This document shows, piece after piece, positions 43,387-52,448 of a stretch of 64,000 bases of DNA (the stretch's first letter is position 1; every line of letters begins with the position of its first letter). This DNA is from Paenibacillus daejeonensis DSM 15491 (lineage in GTDB: Bacteria; Bacillota; Bacilli; Paenibacillales; Paenibacillaceae), in contig NZ_KB899659.1 of assembly GCF_000378385.1 (NCBI RefSeq), forward strand, positions 585,418-649,417, given 5' to 3'. Made by a program: the position numbers and the translations under genes. The notes beneath the pieces were generated by a model. That model made no database searches. It was not told where the DNA came from and worked only from the letters and a program-made list of their open reading frames with translations.

Positions 43387-45158
43387 GAGCCGTGCGGCTT
43401 GCAGACGGAGACCGGTTGCTCCACCGGAGTACCGGCTCCGCTTCTGAAGGCCTCCAGCTGCTCTCGCATCTCACCGCTGGTTCGACAGGCCAGGAGCCGA
43501 TCCAGGAAGACGCGGCTGTCCGCTTGCCGGGTATTCAGCAACCGTTCCTTGACGTGCAGAAGTGCATGTGCGCTCATGCTGAGCTCGTCGACATCCAGCC
43601 CGAGCCAGATCGGCAAAGCCAGTGTATCCCCAGCCATCTCTCCGCATACTCCAACCGGAATGCCACGGCGCTTCGCCGCATCCACTGTCATCTTCAACAT
43701 CCGCAGAACCGCTGGATGATAAGGCTCATACAAGTGAGCAATCTGGTCATTCATCCGGTCCACTGCAAGCACGAACTGCACCAAATCATTGGTACCGATA
43801 CTGAAGAAATCCACCTCATCGGCCAACAGATCGGCAATCGCAACGGCTGCAGGCACCTCAATCATGACGCCAACTTCCAGCTGCGGGTTGAAAGGCAGTT
43901 CTTCCGCTTCGAGTTCACGCTTCGCCTCTTCCAGAACGGCCTTGGCCGCCCGTACCTCTTCGACAGAAGAGATGAGCGGGTACATCATCTTCACATGACC
44001 AAACCGACTGGCCCGCAGAATAGCTCGCACCTGGGTTTTGAACAGGTCCTTCCGATCAAGCGAGATGCGGATGGCCCGGTATCCAAGAAACGGATTTTCT
44101 TCTTCCGGAATGTTGAAATAGTCGAGCTGCTTGTCGCCGCCAATATCCAGGGTCCGAATGATGACCGTGTCTTCGCCAAGCTTTTCCGCTACACTGCGAT
44201 ATACCTCGTACTGCTCCTCCTCGCCAGGAAAGCTGAGACGGTCCATATACAGAAATTCCGTGCGGAACAGGCCGACGCCGAGCGCACCGACCGGGAGCGC
44301 CACCTCCAGCTCCTTAAGCGAGCTAATATTGGCTGCCAACTCCATGACTTTGCCATCGGGAGTTACCGAGCGAATGCCAGCAATCTGCTTGAGCTTGTTC
44401 TTGGCTTCGTACTGGGCTTCCTGCGCCCGCGAGAATTGCTCCATGACCTGATCTTCAGGATCCAGGATGACTTGACCACTCTGCCCGTCGATAACCATCA
44501 TCTCTCCCGTCTGAATCGGCTCCGCCAGCTTGTTCTCAAGACCAACGACAAGCGGAATCCCCAGCGCCCGCGCCATGATGGCCGAATGTGAGGTCGTGCT
44601 GCCTGCCAGGGTCACAATGCCAAGCACATGCTTGGGGTTCAGGTGCGCCAGCTGGGATGGAGAGAGCTCCTTGGCCACTAGAATAAAGGGCTGAGTGTCG
44701 GTTGGCAGCTTAATCTCCGGAGCACCCAGCAGATGCTTGAGCAGACGGTTCCCGACATCCTTGATGTCCAGCGCACGCTCTTTCATATACTCGTCATCCA
44801 GCAGGTCGAACATCGTGACGAAGTGGTCGATGGCTTCCTTGACTGCCACTTCTGCTGCCTTATACTGGCGCTGAATGATACCCTGAACTTCATTCATGAA
44901 TACAGGGTCGTCAAGGATGGCAATGTGTGCATCAAAGATGTGGGACTCTTCGGTTCCCACAACTTCGCGCAGCTCTCCCTTCATCTGTTCGATTTCATCC
45001 TTTGATGTCTTGATGCCTTCATAGAGACGATCGAATTCCTTGGCCAGATCAGCAACGTCGATCTTCTGCTCCGGCAGGTCCCATTCCCAGCCTGGCAGCA
45101 CGAACGATTTGCCGATGGCGATGCCTGAGGATGCCCCGATACCTTGAATAATGGTCAA
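43383..45158 (-). CDS. ptsI: PTS enzyme I (phosphoenolpyruvate-protein phosphotransferase)
   Basis: 591 residues. It transfers phosphate from PEP to HPr. The phosphorylated His is H191 in GSTTSHSAIMARALG; PEP-binding motifs GLFRTEFLYMDR, MYPLISSVEEV and GTNDLVQ are intact. TTG start overlapping the ptsG stop (TTGA). The usual partner ptsH is not adjacent; a true HPr must be encoded elsewhere, as the HPr-like protein at 25368 lacks the His. Confidence 0.95.
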   Translation of the reverse strand: MTIIQGIGASSGIAIGKSFVLPGWEWDLPEQKIDVADLAKEFDRLYEGIKTSKDEIEQMKGELREVVGTEESHIFDAHIAILDDPVFMNEVQGIIQRQYKAAEVAVKEAIDHFVTMFDLLDDEYMKERALDIKDVGNRLLKHLLGAPEIKLPTDTQPFILVAKELSPSQLAHLNPKHVLGIVTLAGSTTSHSAIMARALGIPLVVGLENKLAEPIQTGEMMVIDGQSGQVILDPEDQVMEQFSRAQEAQYEAKNKLKQIAGIRSVTPDGKVMELAANISSLKELEVALPVGALGVGLFRTEFLYMDRLSFPGEEEQYEVYRSVAEKLGEDTVIIRTLDIGGDKQLDYFNIPEEENPFLGYRAIRISLDRKDLFKTQVRAILRASRFGHVKMMYPLISSVEEVRAAKAVLEEAKRELEAEELPFNPQLEVGVMIEVPAAVAIADLLADEVDFFSIGTNDLVQFVLAVDRMNDQIAHLYEPYHPAVLRMLKMTVDAAKRRGIPVGVCGEMAGDTLALPIWLGLDVDELSMSAHALLHVKERLLNTRQADSRVFLDRLLACRTSGEMREQLEAFRSGAGTPVEQPVSVCKPHGS

Positions 45159-47026
45159 TCTCCCCCACCCTTTCTCTCTTTAAGCACAACGGACATGACG
45201 GATGCCTGCCCCTTCTTGACGCCTTTGAATGGCGCATAGCTCCAGGATCTTACGATATCTGAATTGGTAATAACCATTGGCGTCGCAAGCGATTTACAGC
45301 CTTTGCGCACCTTCTGCAGATCAAATCGAATCAACAGCTGTCCAGCCTTCACCTTATCGCCTTCTTCAACGACAGCGGCAAATCCCTTGCCTCCCAGCTG
45401 CGAGGTGTCGATACCGATATGAAGCAGCACCTCCAGCCCTTCGGCTGTACGAATCCCGACGGCATGCATGGTCGGGTAGATATGAATCACAGTGCCATCT
45501 ACGGGCGAGACCAGCTCGCCGCGATCCGGCATGAAGGCGACTCCCTTGCCTACCAGCTCATCAGCAAAAATCTGGTCTGGCACTTCGTCCAGCGGGATCA
45601 TCTTGCCCTGCATCGGCGATGAGAAGGACACCTGTGTCAAATCGCGTCGCAGTGTCTTCATCATCTCTTCGCGGATCAGCTCGGAGTACGTACCGAAGAC
45701 AACCTGGACATTGCCGCCGCCAAGACGGATAACCCCGGCAGCACCGAGATTGCGCAGCGCGTTAATGTCCAGCAGCCGGTCGTTGGTCAGCTTCAGCCGC
45801 AAGCGCGTTATACAGGCCTCCATCTGAACAATGTTTTCCTTGCCTCCGATGGCTTGCAGGATCAGGGGCGCCCGGTAAGGGATATCGCCAGCCCACTCAT
45901 CCAGCTGCGAGCCTTCCTCGCGGCCGGGAGTCGGTATGCGGAAGCGCCAGATGGCCCAGCGGAACATAATATAATAGAGTACTCCAGCCACTACTCCGAT
46001 CGGCAGCAGCAGCCATCCCCGCGTCGAGAGATGCATATTGATAATATATTCAATTGCTCCCCCCGAGAATGAGAAGCCATGCAGAATTCCAAGCTCATAG
46101 GTTAGCCACATGACGAGACCCGAGAGAATCGCATGCACAACGAACAAATACGGCGCCACAAATAAAAAGGCGAATTCAATTGGCTCCGTCACACCCGTGA
46201 GGAACGAGGCCAATGCTGCGGACATGAAGGTTTTGCGAACCTTGGGCTTCAAATCCTCCCTTGCCTCCTGGATAATCGCAAAGGCAATCGCCGGCAGGGC
46301 AAACATCATTGTCGGATACAATCCTGCCATGAAGACGCCAGCCGTCGGGTCGCCTGCGAAGAAACGCACCAGATCCCCATAAACCATCGTTCCGCTCTCC
46401 GTCTCATAGCCGCCTACCTGAAACCAGAAAACATGGCTAACCAGATAGTGTAAACCGAATACCGCAAGGATCCGGTGAACAAAACCAAACAGGAAAACGC
46501 CAAAGCCACCGGCAGAGGATACAATCTCGCCTAGCTGGTAGAGGCCCTCCTGAATAAACGGAGCAATACGGATCATCAGAATCGAAAAGATGACGGCCAG
46601 TGCACTTACAAAGAGAGGCACAAACCTGGGACCGCCAAAAAATTGGATGGATTCGGGCAGCCGAAATTCCTTGAACAGATCAAAGCTATACCCGGAAACA
46701 ATGCCAATCAGCACACCAATCATAATGGTAGGCTGAATATTGAGATCGCTCATGGAGCCCGTAATTCCCGTATATATAAACATGCCCGCCAACGCTGCCA
46801 TGCCTGCGGCTCCGGCATTATTGGTCAATCCCAGAGCGACGCCGACGGCAAACAGATAAGGCAAGAACAAAAACAGCATGTCGCCTGCAGTGCCCAGGTG
46901 TCCGCTCATCCCGGGAAGACCGATTGCCTCCCAGGGCAATTGCCCCAGACAGAGAAAAACAGCGGCGGCCGGCAGTACAATCATCGGCAGCATCAATGCA
47001 CGTCCGAGCTGCTGCAGATTGCCCAT
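45155..47026 (-). CDS. ptsG: PTS glucose-family transporter EIICBA
   Basis: 623 residues in order EIIC (about ten transmembrane segments, VTEPIEFAFLFVAPYLF), EIIB (phospho-Cys in MEACITRLRLKL) and EIIA (phospho-His in LLHIGIDTSQLGGKGF). Glucose versus N-acetylglucosamine specificity cannot be fixed by eye. The ATG at 47026 has a poor site: GGGGG lies 17 nt upstream. A CTG three codons earlier would be 8 nt from it, so a CTG start is possible. A promoter with an overlapping cre-like sequence lies upstream. Confidence 0.9.
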   Translation of the reverse strand: MGNLQQLGRALMLPMIVLPAAAVFLCLGQLPWEAIGLPGMSGHLGTAGDMLFLFLPYLFAVGVALGLTNNAGAAGMAALAGMFIYTGITGSMSDLNIQPTIMIGVLIGIVSGYSFDLFKEFRLPESIQFFGGPRFVPLFVSALAVIFSILMIRIAPFIQEGLYQLGEIVSSAGGFGVFLFGFVHRILAVFGLHYLVSHVFWFQVGGYETESGTMVYGDLVRFFAGDPTAGVFMAGLYPTMMFALPAIAFAIIQEAREDLKPKVRKTFMSAALASFLTGVTEPIEFAFLFVAPYLFVVHAILSGLVMWLTYELGILHGFSFSGGAIEYIINMHLSTRGWLLLPIGVVAGVLYYIMFRWAIWRFRIPTPGREEGSQLDEWAGDIPYRAPLILQAIGGKENIVQMEACITRLRLKLTNDRLLDINALRNLGAAGVIRLGGGNVQVVFGTYSELIREEMMKTLRRDLTQVSFSSPMQGKMIPLDEVPDQIFADELVGKGVAFMPDRGELVSPVDGTVIHIYPTMHAVGIRTAEGLEVLLHIGIDTSQLGGKGFAAVVEEGDKVKAGQLLIRFDLQKVRKGCKSLATPMVITNSDIVRSWSYAPFKGVKKGQASVMSVVLKERKGGGD

Positions 47027-47071
47027 TACATTCAGGTTCAGCGCCCCCTTTCTACCCTTGTCTCTTACTCG

Positions 47072-47100
47072 ATGGTAAGCGTTCCCGGCAATTTTGTCAA
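47072..47100 (-). promoter_or_regulatory. ptsG promoter with overlapping cre-like site
   Basis: TTGACA (6/6), 17 bp, TACCAT (4/6) on the minus strand. CGGGAACGCTTACC (47074-47087) overlaps the spacer and -10 and matches the inverse cre consensus at 11 of 14 positions. The -35 abuts the U-tract of the preceding terminator. Confidence 0.6.
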
Positions 47101-47131
47101 AACAAAACGACGGACCCTCACGGGTCCGTCG
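47101..47131 (-). terminator. Terminator of the Q/N-rich protein gene
   Basis: A perfect 10-bp stem CGACGGACCC/GGGTCCGTCG with a 4-nt loop, then TTTTGTTTTG on the minus strand. Confidence 0.85.
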
Positions 47132-47163
47132 GCGTATATGTCTACCCTTTATGCCAGCTCGTC

Positions 47164-47826
47164 CTAGAAACGGTTGTTGAAGCCTTGTTGGCCAGCTTGG
47201 TAACCCAGGTGGCTAATGACCGGACCTTGGTTTTGCTGAGCGTTTGTTGCTTGGTATACAGGGTTTTGCGGAGTATGAGCTTGAGCGTAACCTTGGTTTC
47301 CTTGGTAAGCCGATTGTTGCTGGCTGTTACCTGTAAAATGCTGCAGAACCGGGTTTTGTGTCTCAGCGCCAGCTTGGAAGCCAACATGAGAAATAACCGG
47401 TTGTTGTTGGTAGCTATTGTTTTGGAATTGCGATGGTTGGAACTGCGATTGTTGAGCTTGCGGTTGGAACTGCGAGCTCTGGCTGTACTGGTTTTGACCA
47501 GCTTGCAAGCCCAGGTGCGAAATCACCGGCTGATTTTGACTTTGGTTAGACAAGCCCAGATGGGAGATTACAGGCTGGCTTTGCGATTGCGAACCAGCAT
47601 AACTGTTCGATTGGAACGATTGCGGCTGGTAGCCTTGTTGTTGCTGTTGGTTGTTGGCTTGGTAACCCAGGTGGCTGATTACTGGACCAGCATTTTGAGT
47701 TGGGATGTTGCCTTGGTAATGCGATTGTACAAATCCAGACGGTTGGTACTGGTTAGACTGTTGGTTGTTCGAGAATTGGTTGTTCGCTTGAAAACCCTGA
47801 TATCCTTGTTGGTTCATTCCGTTCAT
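47164..47826 (-). CDS. Q/N-rich prion-like protein with PVISHLG repeats
   Basis: 220 residues, about 60 Gln and 25 Asn (39% together), plus Ser, Gly and Tyr; one Glu and one Arg, and no Lys, Asp, Cys or Trp. It contains four copies of PVISHLG (48, 85, 100, 202), one PVISHVG (143) and a degenerate PVLQHFTG (159), often followed by an aromatic/Leu and QA. No signal peptide or membrane segment. GGAGG lies 7 nt before the ATG and a strong terminator follows, so it is expressed. The composition suggests self-assembly or a coat/matrix role; the function is unknown to me. Confidence 0.85.
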   Translation of the reverse strand: MNGMNQQGYQGFQANNQFSNNQQSNQYQPSGFVQSHYQGNIPTQNAGPVISHLGYQANNQQQQQGYQPQSFQSNSYAGSQSQSQPVISHLGLSNQSQNQPVISHLGLQAGQNQYSQSSQFQPQAQQSQFQPSQFQNNSYQQQPVISHVGFQAGAETQNPVLQHFTGNSQQQSAYQGNQGYAQAHTPQNPVYQATNAQQNQGPVISHLGYQAGQQGFNNRF

Positions 47827-47911
47827 GGTTGGTCCTCCTGTAGAAATCCAATAGTCTTTTCAGGGCTGAGCCCGAAAAAGCCTCTCTTAGTGTGGGAGAA
47901 CTGAGCGGATT

Positions 47912-48358
47912 TTATCCAAGCTCCGGACTGGTTTTTCCTTGAGGCAGCAGCAACGAATCCTCTACCTTTATACAACGGTCCATCACGACCTCCAAACCGC
48001 CCGCCCGAGCGATCTGTGCCGCTTCCTCACTGTACACTCCAAGCTGAAGCCACAGCGCTTTTGCACCGATTCGGACCGCTTCCTCTGCAATTGGAGGCGT
48101 ATGCTGGCTTCGGCGGAACACATTAACGATATCTACCGGTACAGGCACGTCTGCAAGCGAAGCATAACACGTCTCCCCCAGAATGGTTCCAGAGGCCGCC
48201 GGGTTTACCGGAATAATGCGATAGCCCTTGTGCTGCATCGCTTCCGATACCATATACGAGGTACGCTCCGGTTTATCGGACAAGCCGACAACGGCAATCG
48301 TCCCAGCTTGTTGGAGTATCGCCTTGATCTCTTCACGCGATGGATGTGTATAACCCAT
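47912..48358 (-). CDS. CoA-binding domain protein (YccU type)
   Basis: 148 residues with the succinyl-CoA-synthetase-like Rossmann CoA-binding fold: IAVVGLSDKPERTSYMVSE, GYRIIPVNPAASG and ALWLQLGVYSEEA. The function is unknown; family members bind CoA. It lies 27 bp after aroA and may be co-transcribed with it. Confidence 0.87.
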   Translation of the reverse strand: MGYTHPSREEIKAILQQAGTIAVVGLSDKPERTSYMVSEAMQHKGYRIIPVNPAASGTILGETCYASLADVPVPVDIVNVFRRSQHTPPIAEEAVRIGAKALWLQLGVYSEEAAQIARAGGLEVVMDRCIKVEDSLLLPQGKTSPELG

Positions 48359-48385
48359 AGGTCACGTCCCCTTTGTCCCTCGAGT

Positions 48386-49687
48386 TTAGTCCACCCACTC
48401 CACCTGAGCGCCAAGCGCTTTGAGATGGTCAAAGTAGATGGGATAGGATTTGGCTACATGATGAGCGTCCTTGATACGCAATGGCCGTTCAGCTCTTAAG
48501 CCGACCACAGTCAGTGCCATAATGACACGATGGTCATAGTGGGCATCAATCTCTACGCCGCCTTCTACGCCTTCCGGCCGTCCATGGACGATAATCTCAC
48601 TCTGGCGCTCTTCAACATTGGCGCCGGCTTTGCGAAGCTCGGCCAAATAATCGGTGATCCGGTCACATTCTTTGTAACGAAGGTTCTCCACATTATAGAA
48701 ACGTGAAGTGCCTTCGGCAAAGACAGCAGCCGCTACCATGGCAAGTACCGCATCGGTAGCCATGTCGCCGTCAAACTCAACCGCTTTGAGCTTGCCGTTC
48801 CCCAGGACGTGTACCGTTCCATTCTGATGAGACAGCGGCACCTCCATCATGCGCAGCACGTCAACGATCGCCCGCTCACCTTGCTTGCTGTTTTCTTCCA
48901 GACGATGCAGTGTCACGTCGGAACGGGTAACTGCTGCCGCAGCCAATACAGCAGCCGAACCTGGATAATCGCCCTGGACCACATATTCCTTGGCCAGATA
49001 ACGCTGATTGCCCTTCACTTTGTAGGACATCAGATCCTCGCTCGCTTCAATGACGATACCCGCCTGCTCCAGTACCTCCAACGTCTGCCCTACGACAACT
49101 TTGGATTTCAGGTCATGCAGCACTTCAATCTCACTATCTTCTGGTAGCAGCGGTGTCAAGAACAGGAGCGCGCTCAGGAACTGCGAACTTACATTGCCGG
49201 AAACTGTAATCTTCCCACCGCGCAATCCTCCGCCTTGAATGCGAATCGGCAACTTGCCAGACTGGTGCTCAATGCGTACGCCCAGTTGCTCAAGCGAGTC
49301 GATCAGGTCATCATGTGGGCGCTTGCCAAGCGAGTCAGGGTAACGGTTAATGAAGGTTATATCTTCGGACAGACTGGCAATTGCCATCAGAAACCGCAAT
49401 ACAGCGCCTGCGTTGCCTACGTCCAGTTCGGTCTTGGGTGTTGGGCGGGCACCAAAGCCTGTAATGACGATTTTCTCATCATCCTCTTCAACCGTTGCGC
49501 CCAGATCACGAATGCAGCGGCGCATGGCATCGCTGTCCTCGCTATGTGCGGGATAATAAATGGTACTGGTGCCCTCTGCCAATGCAGCGACCAGAAGATA
49601 ACGAGTGGTATAGTTTTTGGAAGATAAAGCCTGCAGTTCACCTTGCAGCTTCGGTGTTGGTGTGACGATGACATCTTTCATGTTCAA
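48386..49687 (-). CDS. aroA: EPSP synthase AroA (divergent type)
   Basis: A 433-residue 3-phosphoshikimate 1-carboxyvinyltransferase. Active-site elements are present but altered: SSKNYTTRYLL (K24 and R29 kept), the PEP loop GNAGAVLRF (91-99), ISSQ-type NVSSQFLSALL, FDGDMATDAVLAM and ENLRYKECDR. The loop differs from the E. coli-type GNAGTAMRPL at the positions equivalent to Thr97 (Ala) and Pro101 (Phe). It lies 12 bp after aroK, supporting a shikimate-pathway role. Confidence 0.88.
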   Translation of the reverse strand: MNMKDVIVTPTPKLQGELQALSSKNYTTRYLLVAALAEGTSTIYYPAHSEDSDAMRRCIRDLGATVEEDDEKIVITGFGARPTPKTELDVGNAGAVLRFLMAIASLSEDITFINRYPDSLGKRPHDDLIDSLEQLGVRIEHQSGKLPIRIQGGGLRGGKITVSGNVSSQFLSALLFLTPLLPEDSEIEVLHDLKSKVVVGQTLEVLEQAGIVIEASEDLMSYKVKGNQRYLAKEYVVQGDYPGSAAVLAAAAVTRSDVTLHRLEENSKQGERAIVDVLRMMEVPLSHQNGTVHVLGNGKLKAVEFDGDMATDAVLAMVAAAVFAEGTSRFYNVENLRYKECDRITDYLAELRKAGANVEERQSEIIVHGRPEGVEGGVEIDAHYDHRVIMALTVVGLRAERPLRIKDAHHVAKSYPIYFDHLKALGAQVEWVD

Positions 49688-49699
49688 TTGTTCCCCTCT

Positions 49700-50260
49700 T
49701 TAATGATTTCCACGCGGACCACGACCGTCCGCAGGTTCAGGTGTCAGCCGCTGCCAGGCGGCGATGATTCGCTCCGCTACCTCTGCGACGCCAAGCCGTG
49801 ACGTGTCGAGCTTCAGATCGGCAAAATCATAGGCATGCTTGCGTGTCTGCAGCAACTCGGTCACCCGGCCTCTCACATCACCCTTAAGCAATGGTCTTGA
49901 CGTATCGGCATGCACACGGGCGATGATTCGTTCTGCATCTGCGGTGAGCGCCACGACCCAACCTCTCGCCTGCATCACCTGACGATTTTCTTCCCTTAAG
50001 ACGGCCCCGCCACCAGTAGCGATAATCTGACGCTTCTCCCGAGCCATAAGCTCGCTTAGCACTTCGCTCTCAATCTCGCGAAATGCGGCTTCGCCTTGCT
50101 CGGCGAATAGCTCGGATATGGTGCGGCGTTCACGGCGCTCAATCGCCTCGTCAAGATCGACGCGCGCGAAGCCAAGTCGCTCGGCCAGCAAGCGGCTGAC
50201 AGAGGACTTGCCGGTTCCCATAAATCCGACCAGGACGATCGAATGATACTGTCTGGACAA
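49700..50260 (-). CDS. aroK: Shikimate kinase
   Basis: 186 residues: P-loop GFMGTGKSS (11-19), shikimate-binding DLDEAIERRE, IIATGGGAVLRE and the lid R in SRPLL. TTG 50260 is preferred (AGAGGTG 6 nt upstream, family-like start LSRQYHSIVLVG). An upstream TTG at 50317 would be nearly leaderless given the promoter at 50323-50352. The C-terminal tail PADGRGPRGNH is an extension. Operon with aroA. Confidence 0.92.
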   Translation of the reverse strand: MSRQYHSIVLVGFMGTGKSSVSRLLAERLGFARVDLDEAIERRERRTISELFAEQGEAAFREIESEVLSELMAREKRQIIATGGGAVLREENRQVMQARGWVVALTADAERIIARVHADTSRPLLKGDVRGRVTELLQTRKHAYDFADLKLDTSRLGVAEVAERIIAAWQRLTPEPADGRGPRGNH

Positions 50261-50322
50261 TAATAACACCTCTTGTTCTGCCTTGTGCTGCCGCGCCACA
50301 GGCGCGACTGCGTTCAACCCTC

Positions 50323-50352
50323 ATCATACCACAGCGTCAAAAGGACAGACAA
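50323..50352 (-). promoter_or_regulatory. Promoter of aroK-aroA
   Basis: TTGTCT (4/6), 18 bp, TATGAT (5/6) with TGG directly upstream as an extended -10. Confidence 0.6.
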
Positions 50353-50433
50353 TCATCCTCATGCTTGTATAATTCGGCCATCTGATTCGTATGCATAGAT
50401 AAGTCTATTATTCTAGTTATAGGAGTGTTGTCC

Positions 50434-50772
50434 ATGCCTCACCCTGTATCCTCTGCCGAGCTCTGCGAACAACGACTCAATCAATTACTGCACCCGGCTA
50501 ATCCACTCTGTCGATCCGATGTTGTCTGGACCTTGGAATGGCTCAAAAAAAAGGCAGCTGCGCTGGATGCAAGCATGCTTGACTCCAGCCAGCCACCTCT
50601 ATTAAGAACCTTTCACTGCTTTGCCGAAGCTGCGATCCTGATCCTCCGCGGCAAGCCAAGCTGCCAGCAGGAGCTGGCTCGTCTTCGCGAGTTGCTCACC
50701 GAGGCGGTGCAGGGCATGCAGACGTTGGACCGGTCGCAGCATTCAACTGCCGAGCTTACGCCATCCAGTTGA
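50434..50772 (+). CDS. Hypothetical protein, 112 aa
   Basis: I recognise no family. It is helical and polar, with [18 protein letters not shown] and [25 protein letters not shown] lies 8 nt before ATG 50434; the GTG and TTG a few codons earlier overlap that site. Its last 17 bp overlap the 3' end of the convergent gndA. Confidence 0.65.
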   Translation: MPHPVSSAELCEQRLNQLLHPANPLCRSDVVWTLEWLKKKAAALDASMLDSSQPPLLRTFHCFAEAAILILRGKPSCQQELARLRELLTEAVQGMQTLDRSQHSTAELTPSS

Positions 50773-52165
50773 AGTGGAACGAACCTTCTTTGTCCAAACG
50801 CTGGAACGTGTGAGCGCCGAAGTAATCGCGTTGAGCCTGCAGCAAGTTTGCTGGCAGACGCTCAGTGCGGTAGCTGTCGTAGTAGGCCAGCGCGCTTGCA
50901 AAAGCAGGTACCGGAATACCGGAAGCGACCGCTGTCGATACCACTTCACGCCATGCGCCCTGGTACGATTCGACGATTTCCTTGAAGTAGGAATCGAGCA
51001 GCAGGTTGCGCAGTTCTGGATCGCGATCGTACGCGTCTTTGATGTTCTGCAGGAAGCCGGCACGGATAATGCAGCCGCCACGGAAGATCATTGCGATGTC
51101 GCCGTAGCGCAGATCCCAGCCGTACTCGTCGGAAGCAGCGCGCATTTGCGCGAAGCCTTGAGCGTACGAACAGATTTTGCTCGCGTACAGTGCTTTGCGT
51201 ACAGCTTCGATGAACGCTTGCTTGTCCCCTGTGAACTCTTGTGGGGCCGGACCCTGAAGCAGCTTGCTCGCTGCTACGCGCTCTTCCTTCATCGCGGAGA
51301 GGAAGCGGGAGAATACGGATTCGGTAATGATGGACAATGGCACGCCCAGATCCAGCGAGCTTTGGCTTGTCCATTTGCCGGTTCCTTTTTGGCCAGCGGA
51401 GTCCAAGATCACGTCAACCATCGGTTGGTTGGTTTCTGGATCGTATTTGGAGAAAATATCCGCCGTGATCTCGATCAGGTAGCTGTCGAGTTCGCCTTTA
51501 TTCCAGTCTGTAAAGATCTCATGCAACTCTTGCGTGCTTACGCCCAGTACATTTTTCAGCAGATGGTACGCTTCGCAGATGAGCTGCATATCGCCGTATT
51601 CGATACCGTTATGAACCATTTTTACGTAATGGCCGGCACCGTCAGGTCCAATATAGGTACAGCAAGGATCGCCGTTAACTTTGGCTGAGATGGCTGTGAG
51701 GATCGGTTCAACCAGCTTGTAAGCTGATTCTTGACCGCCTGGCATGATTGAAGGGCCTTTCAGAGCGCCTTCTTCGCCGCCCGATACGCCGGTGCCGATG
51801 AAGCGGAAGCCTTTGGCTTCCAACTCTTTGCTGCGGCGCTGGGTATCCGGGAAATAAGCGTTGCCGCCGTCGATAATAATGTCGCCCTCATCGAGAAGCG
51901 GCACGAGCTGATCAATCGTAGCATCTGTTCCTTTGCCAGCTTGAACCATGATCAGGATTTTGCGCGGCGTTTCCAGCGATTGGACAAACTCTTCAATCGT
52001 GAAGGTTCCCACAAGGTTTTTGTCTGGGGCTTCCTTCAGAAGATCGTCCGTTTTTTCTCTGGAGCGGTTGTAGACCGACACCGTGAATCCTCTGCTCTCG
52101 ATGTTAAGTGCCAGATTTTTCCCCATTACAGCCATTCCGATAACGCCAATTTGCTGTTTTGACAT
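50756..52165 (-). CDS. gndA: 6-phosphogluconate dehydrogenase, decarboxylating
   Basis: 469 residues. It oxidises 6-phosphogluconate to ribulose 5-phosphate. The Rossmann motif is [15 protein letters not shown] and the position after it, [10 protein letters not shown], is typical of NADP-specific GndA. Substrate motifs [20 protein letters not shown] (20 residues) and [13 protein letters not shown], plus IIRAGFL, are intact. Stand-alone gene. Confidence 0.96.
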   Translation of the reverse strand: MSKQQIGVIGMAVMGKNLALNIESRGFTVSVYNRSREKTDDLLKEAPDKNLVGTFTIEEFVQSLETPRKILIMVQAGKGTDATIDQLVPLLDEGDIIIDGGNAYFPDTQRRSKELEAKGFRFIGTGVSGGEEGALKGPSIMPGGQESAYKLVEPILTAISAKVNGDPCCTYIGPDGAGHYVKMVHNGIEYGDMQLICEAYHLLKNVLGVSTQELHEIFTDWNKGELDSYLIEITADIFSKYDPETNQPMVDVILDSAGQKGTGKWTSQSSLDLGVPLSIITESVFSRFLSAMKEERVAASKLLQGPAPQEFTGDKQAFIEAVRKALYASKICSYAQGFAQMRAASDEYGWDLRYGDIAMIFRGGCIIRAGFLQNIKDAYDRDPELRNLLLDSYFKEIVESYQGAWREVVSTAVASGIPVPAFASALAYYDSYRTERLPANLLQAQRDYFGAHTFQRLDKEGSFHFNWMA

Positions 52166-52362
52166 TGGTTTGGTTCCATCCCTTTTCTATATAGTATAGT
52201 GAACACCAGACTGCTTATGAAACGACACACAGTAATGCTATTTTACTCTTTTTATGGCCGGATGAAAACCGTTTATGATGAAATTTGATGCGAGCGCTTG
52301 GTTTTGCAGGCTTTTCGGTCGATTCGTGTCGGATCTGGAACAGGGGATTTCGAATAAATATC
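52166..52362. other. Intergenic region upstream of gndA
   Basis: No gene visible. A TATACTATATAG stretch 20-30 bp before the gndA ATG on the minus strand is a plausible -10 without a good -35. Confidence 0.4.
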
Positions 52363-52404
52363 AAAAAAAGGATGCTTCCCGCGCTTAATCCGGGGAGCAT
52401 CCTT
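52363..52404 (-). terminator. Terminator after the 198-aa gene
   Basis: About 13 bp of stem (AAGGATGCTCCCCG pairing with CGGGAAGCATCCTT, one mismatch) then seven U on the minus strand. Confidence 0.82.
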
Positions 52405-52448
52405 ATGTCTTGCTGAGCATAGCTGTGACACCCTTTCCTGACCGTTTA

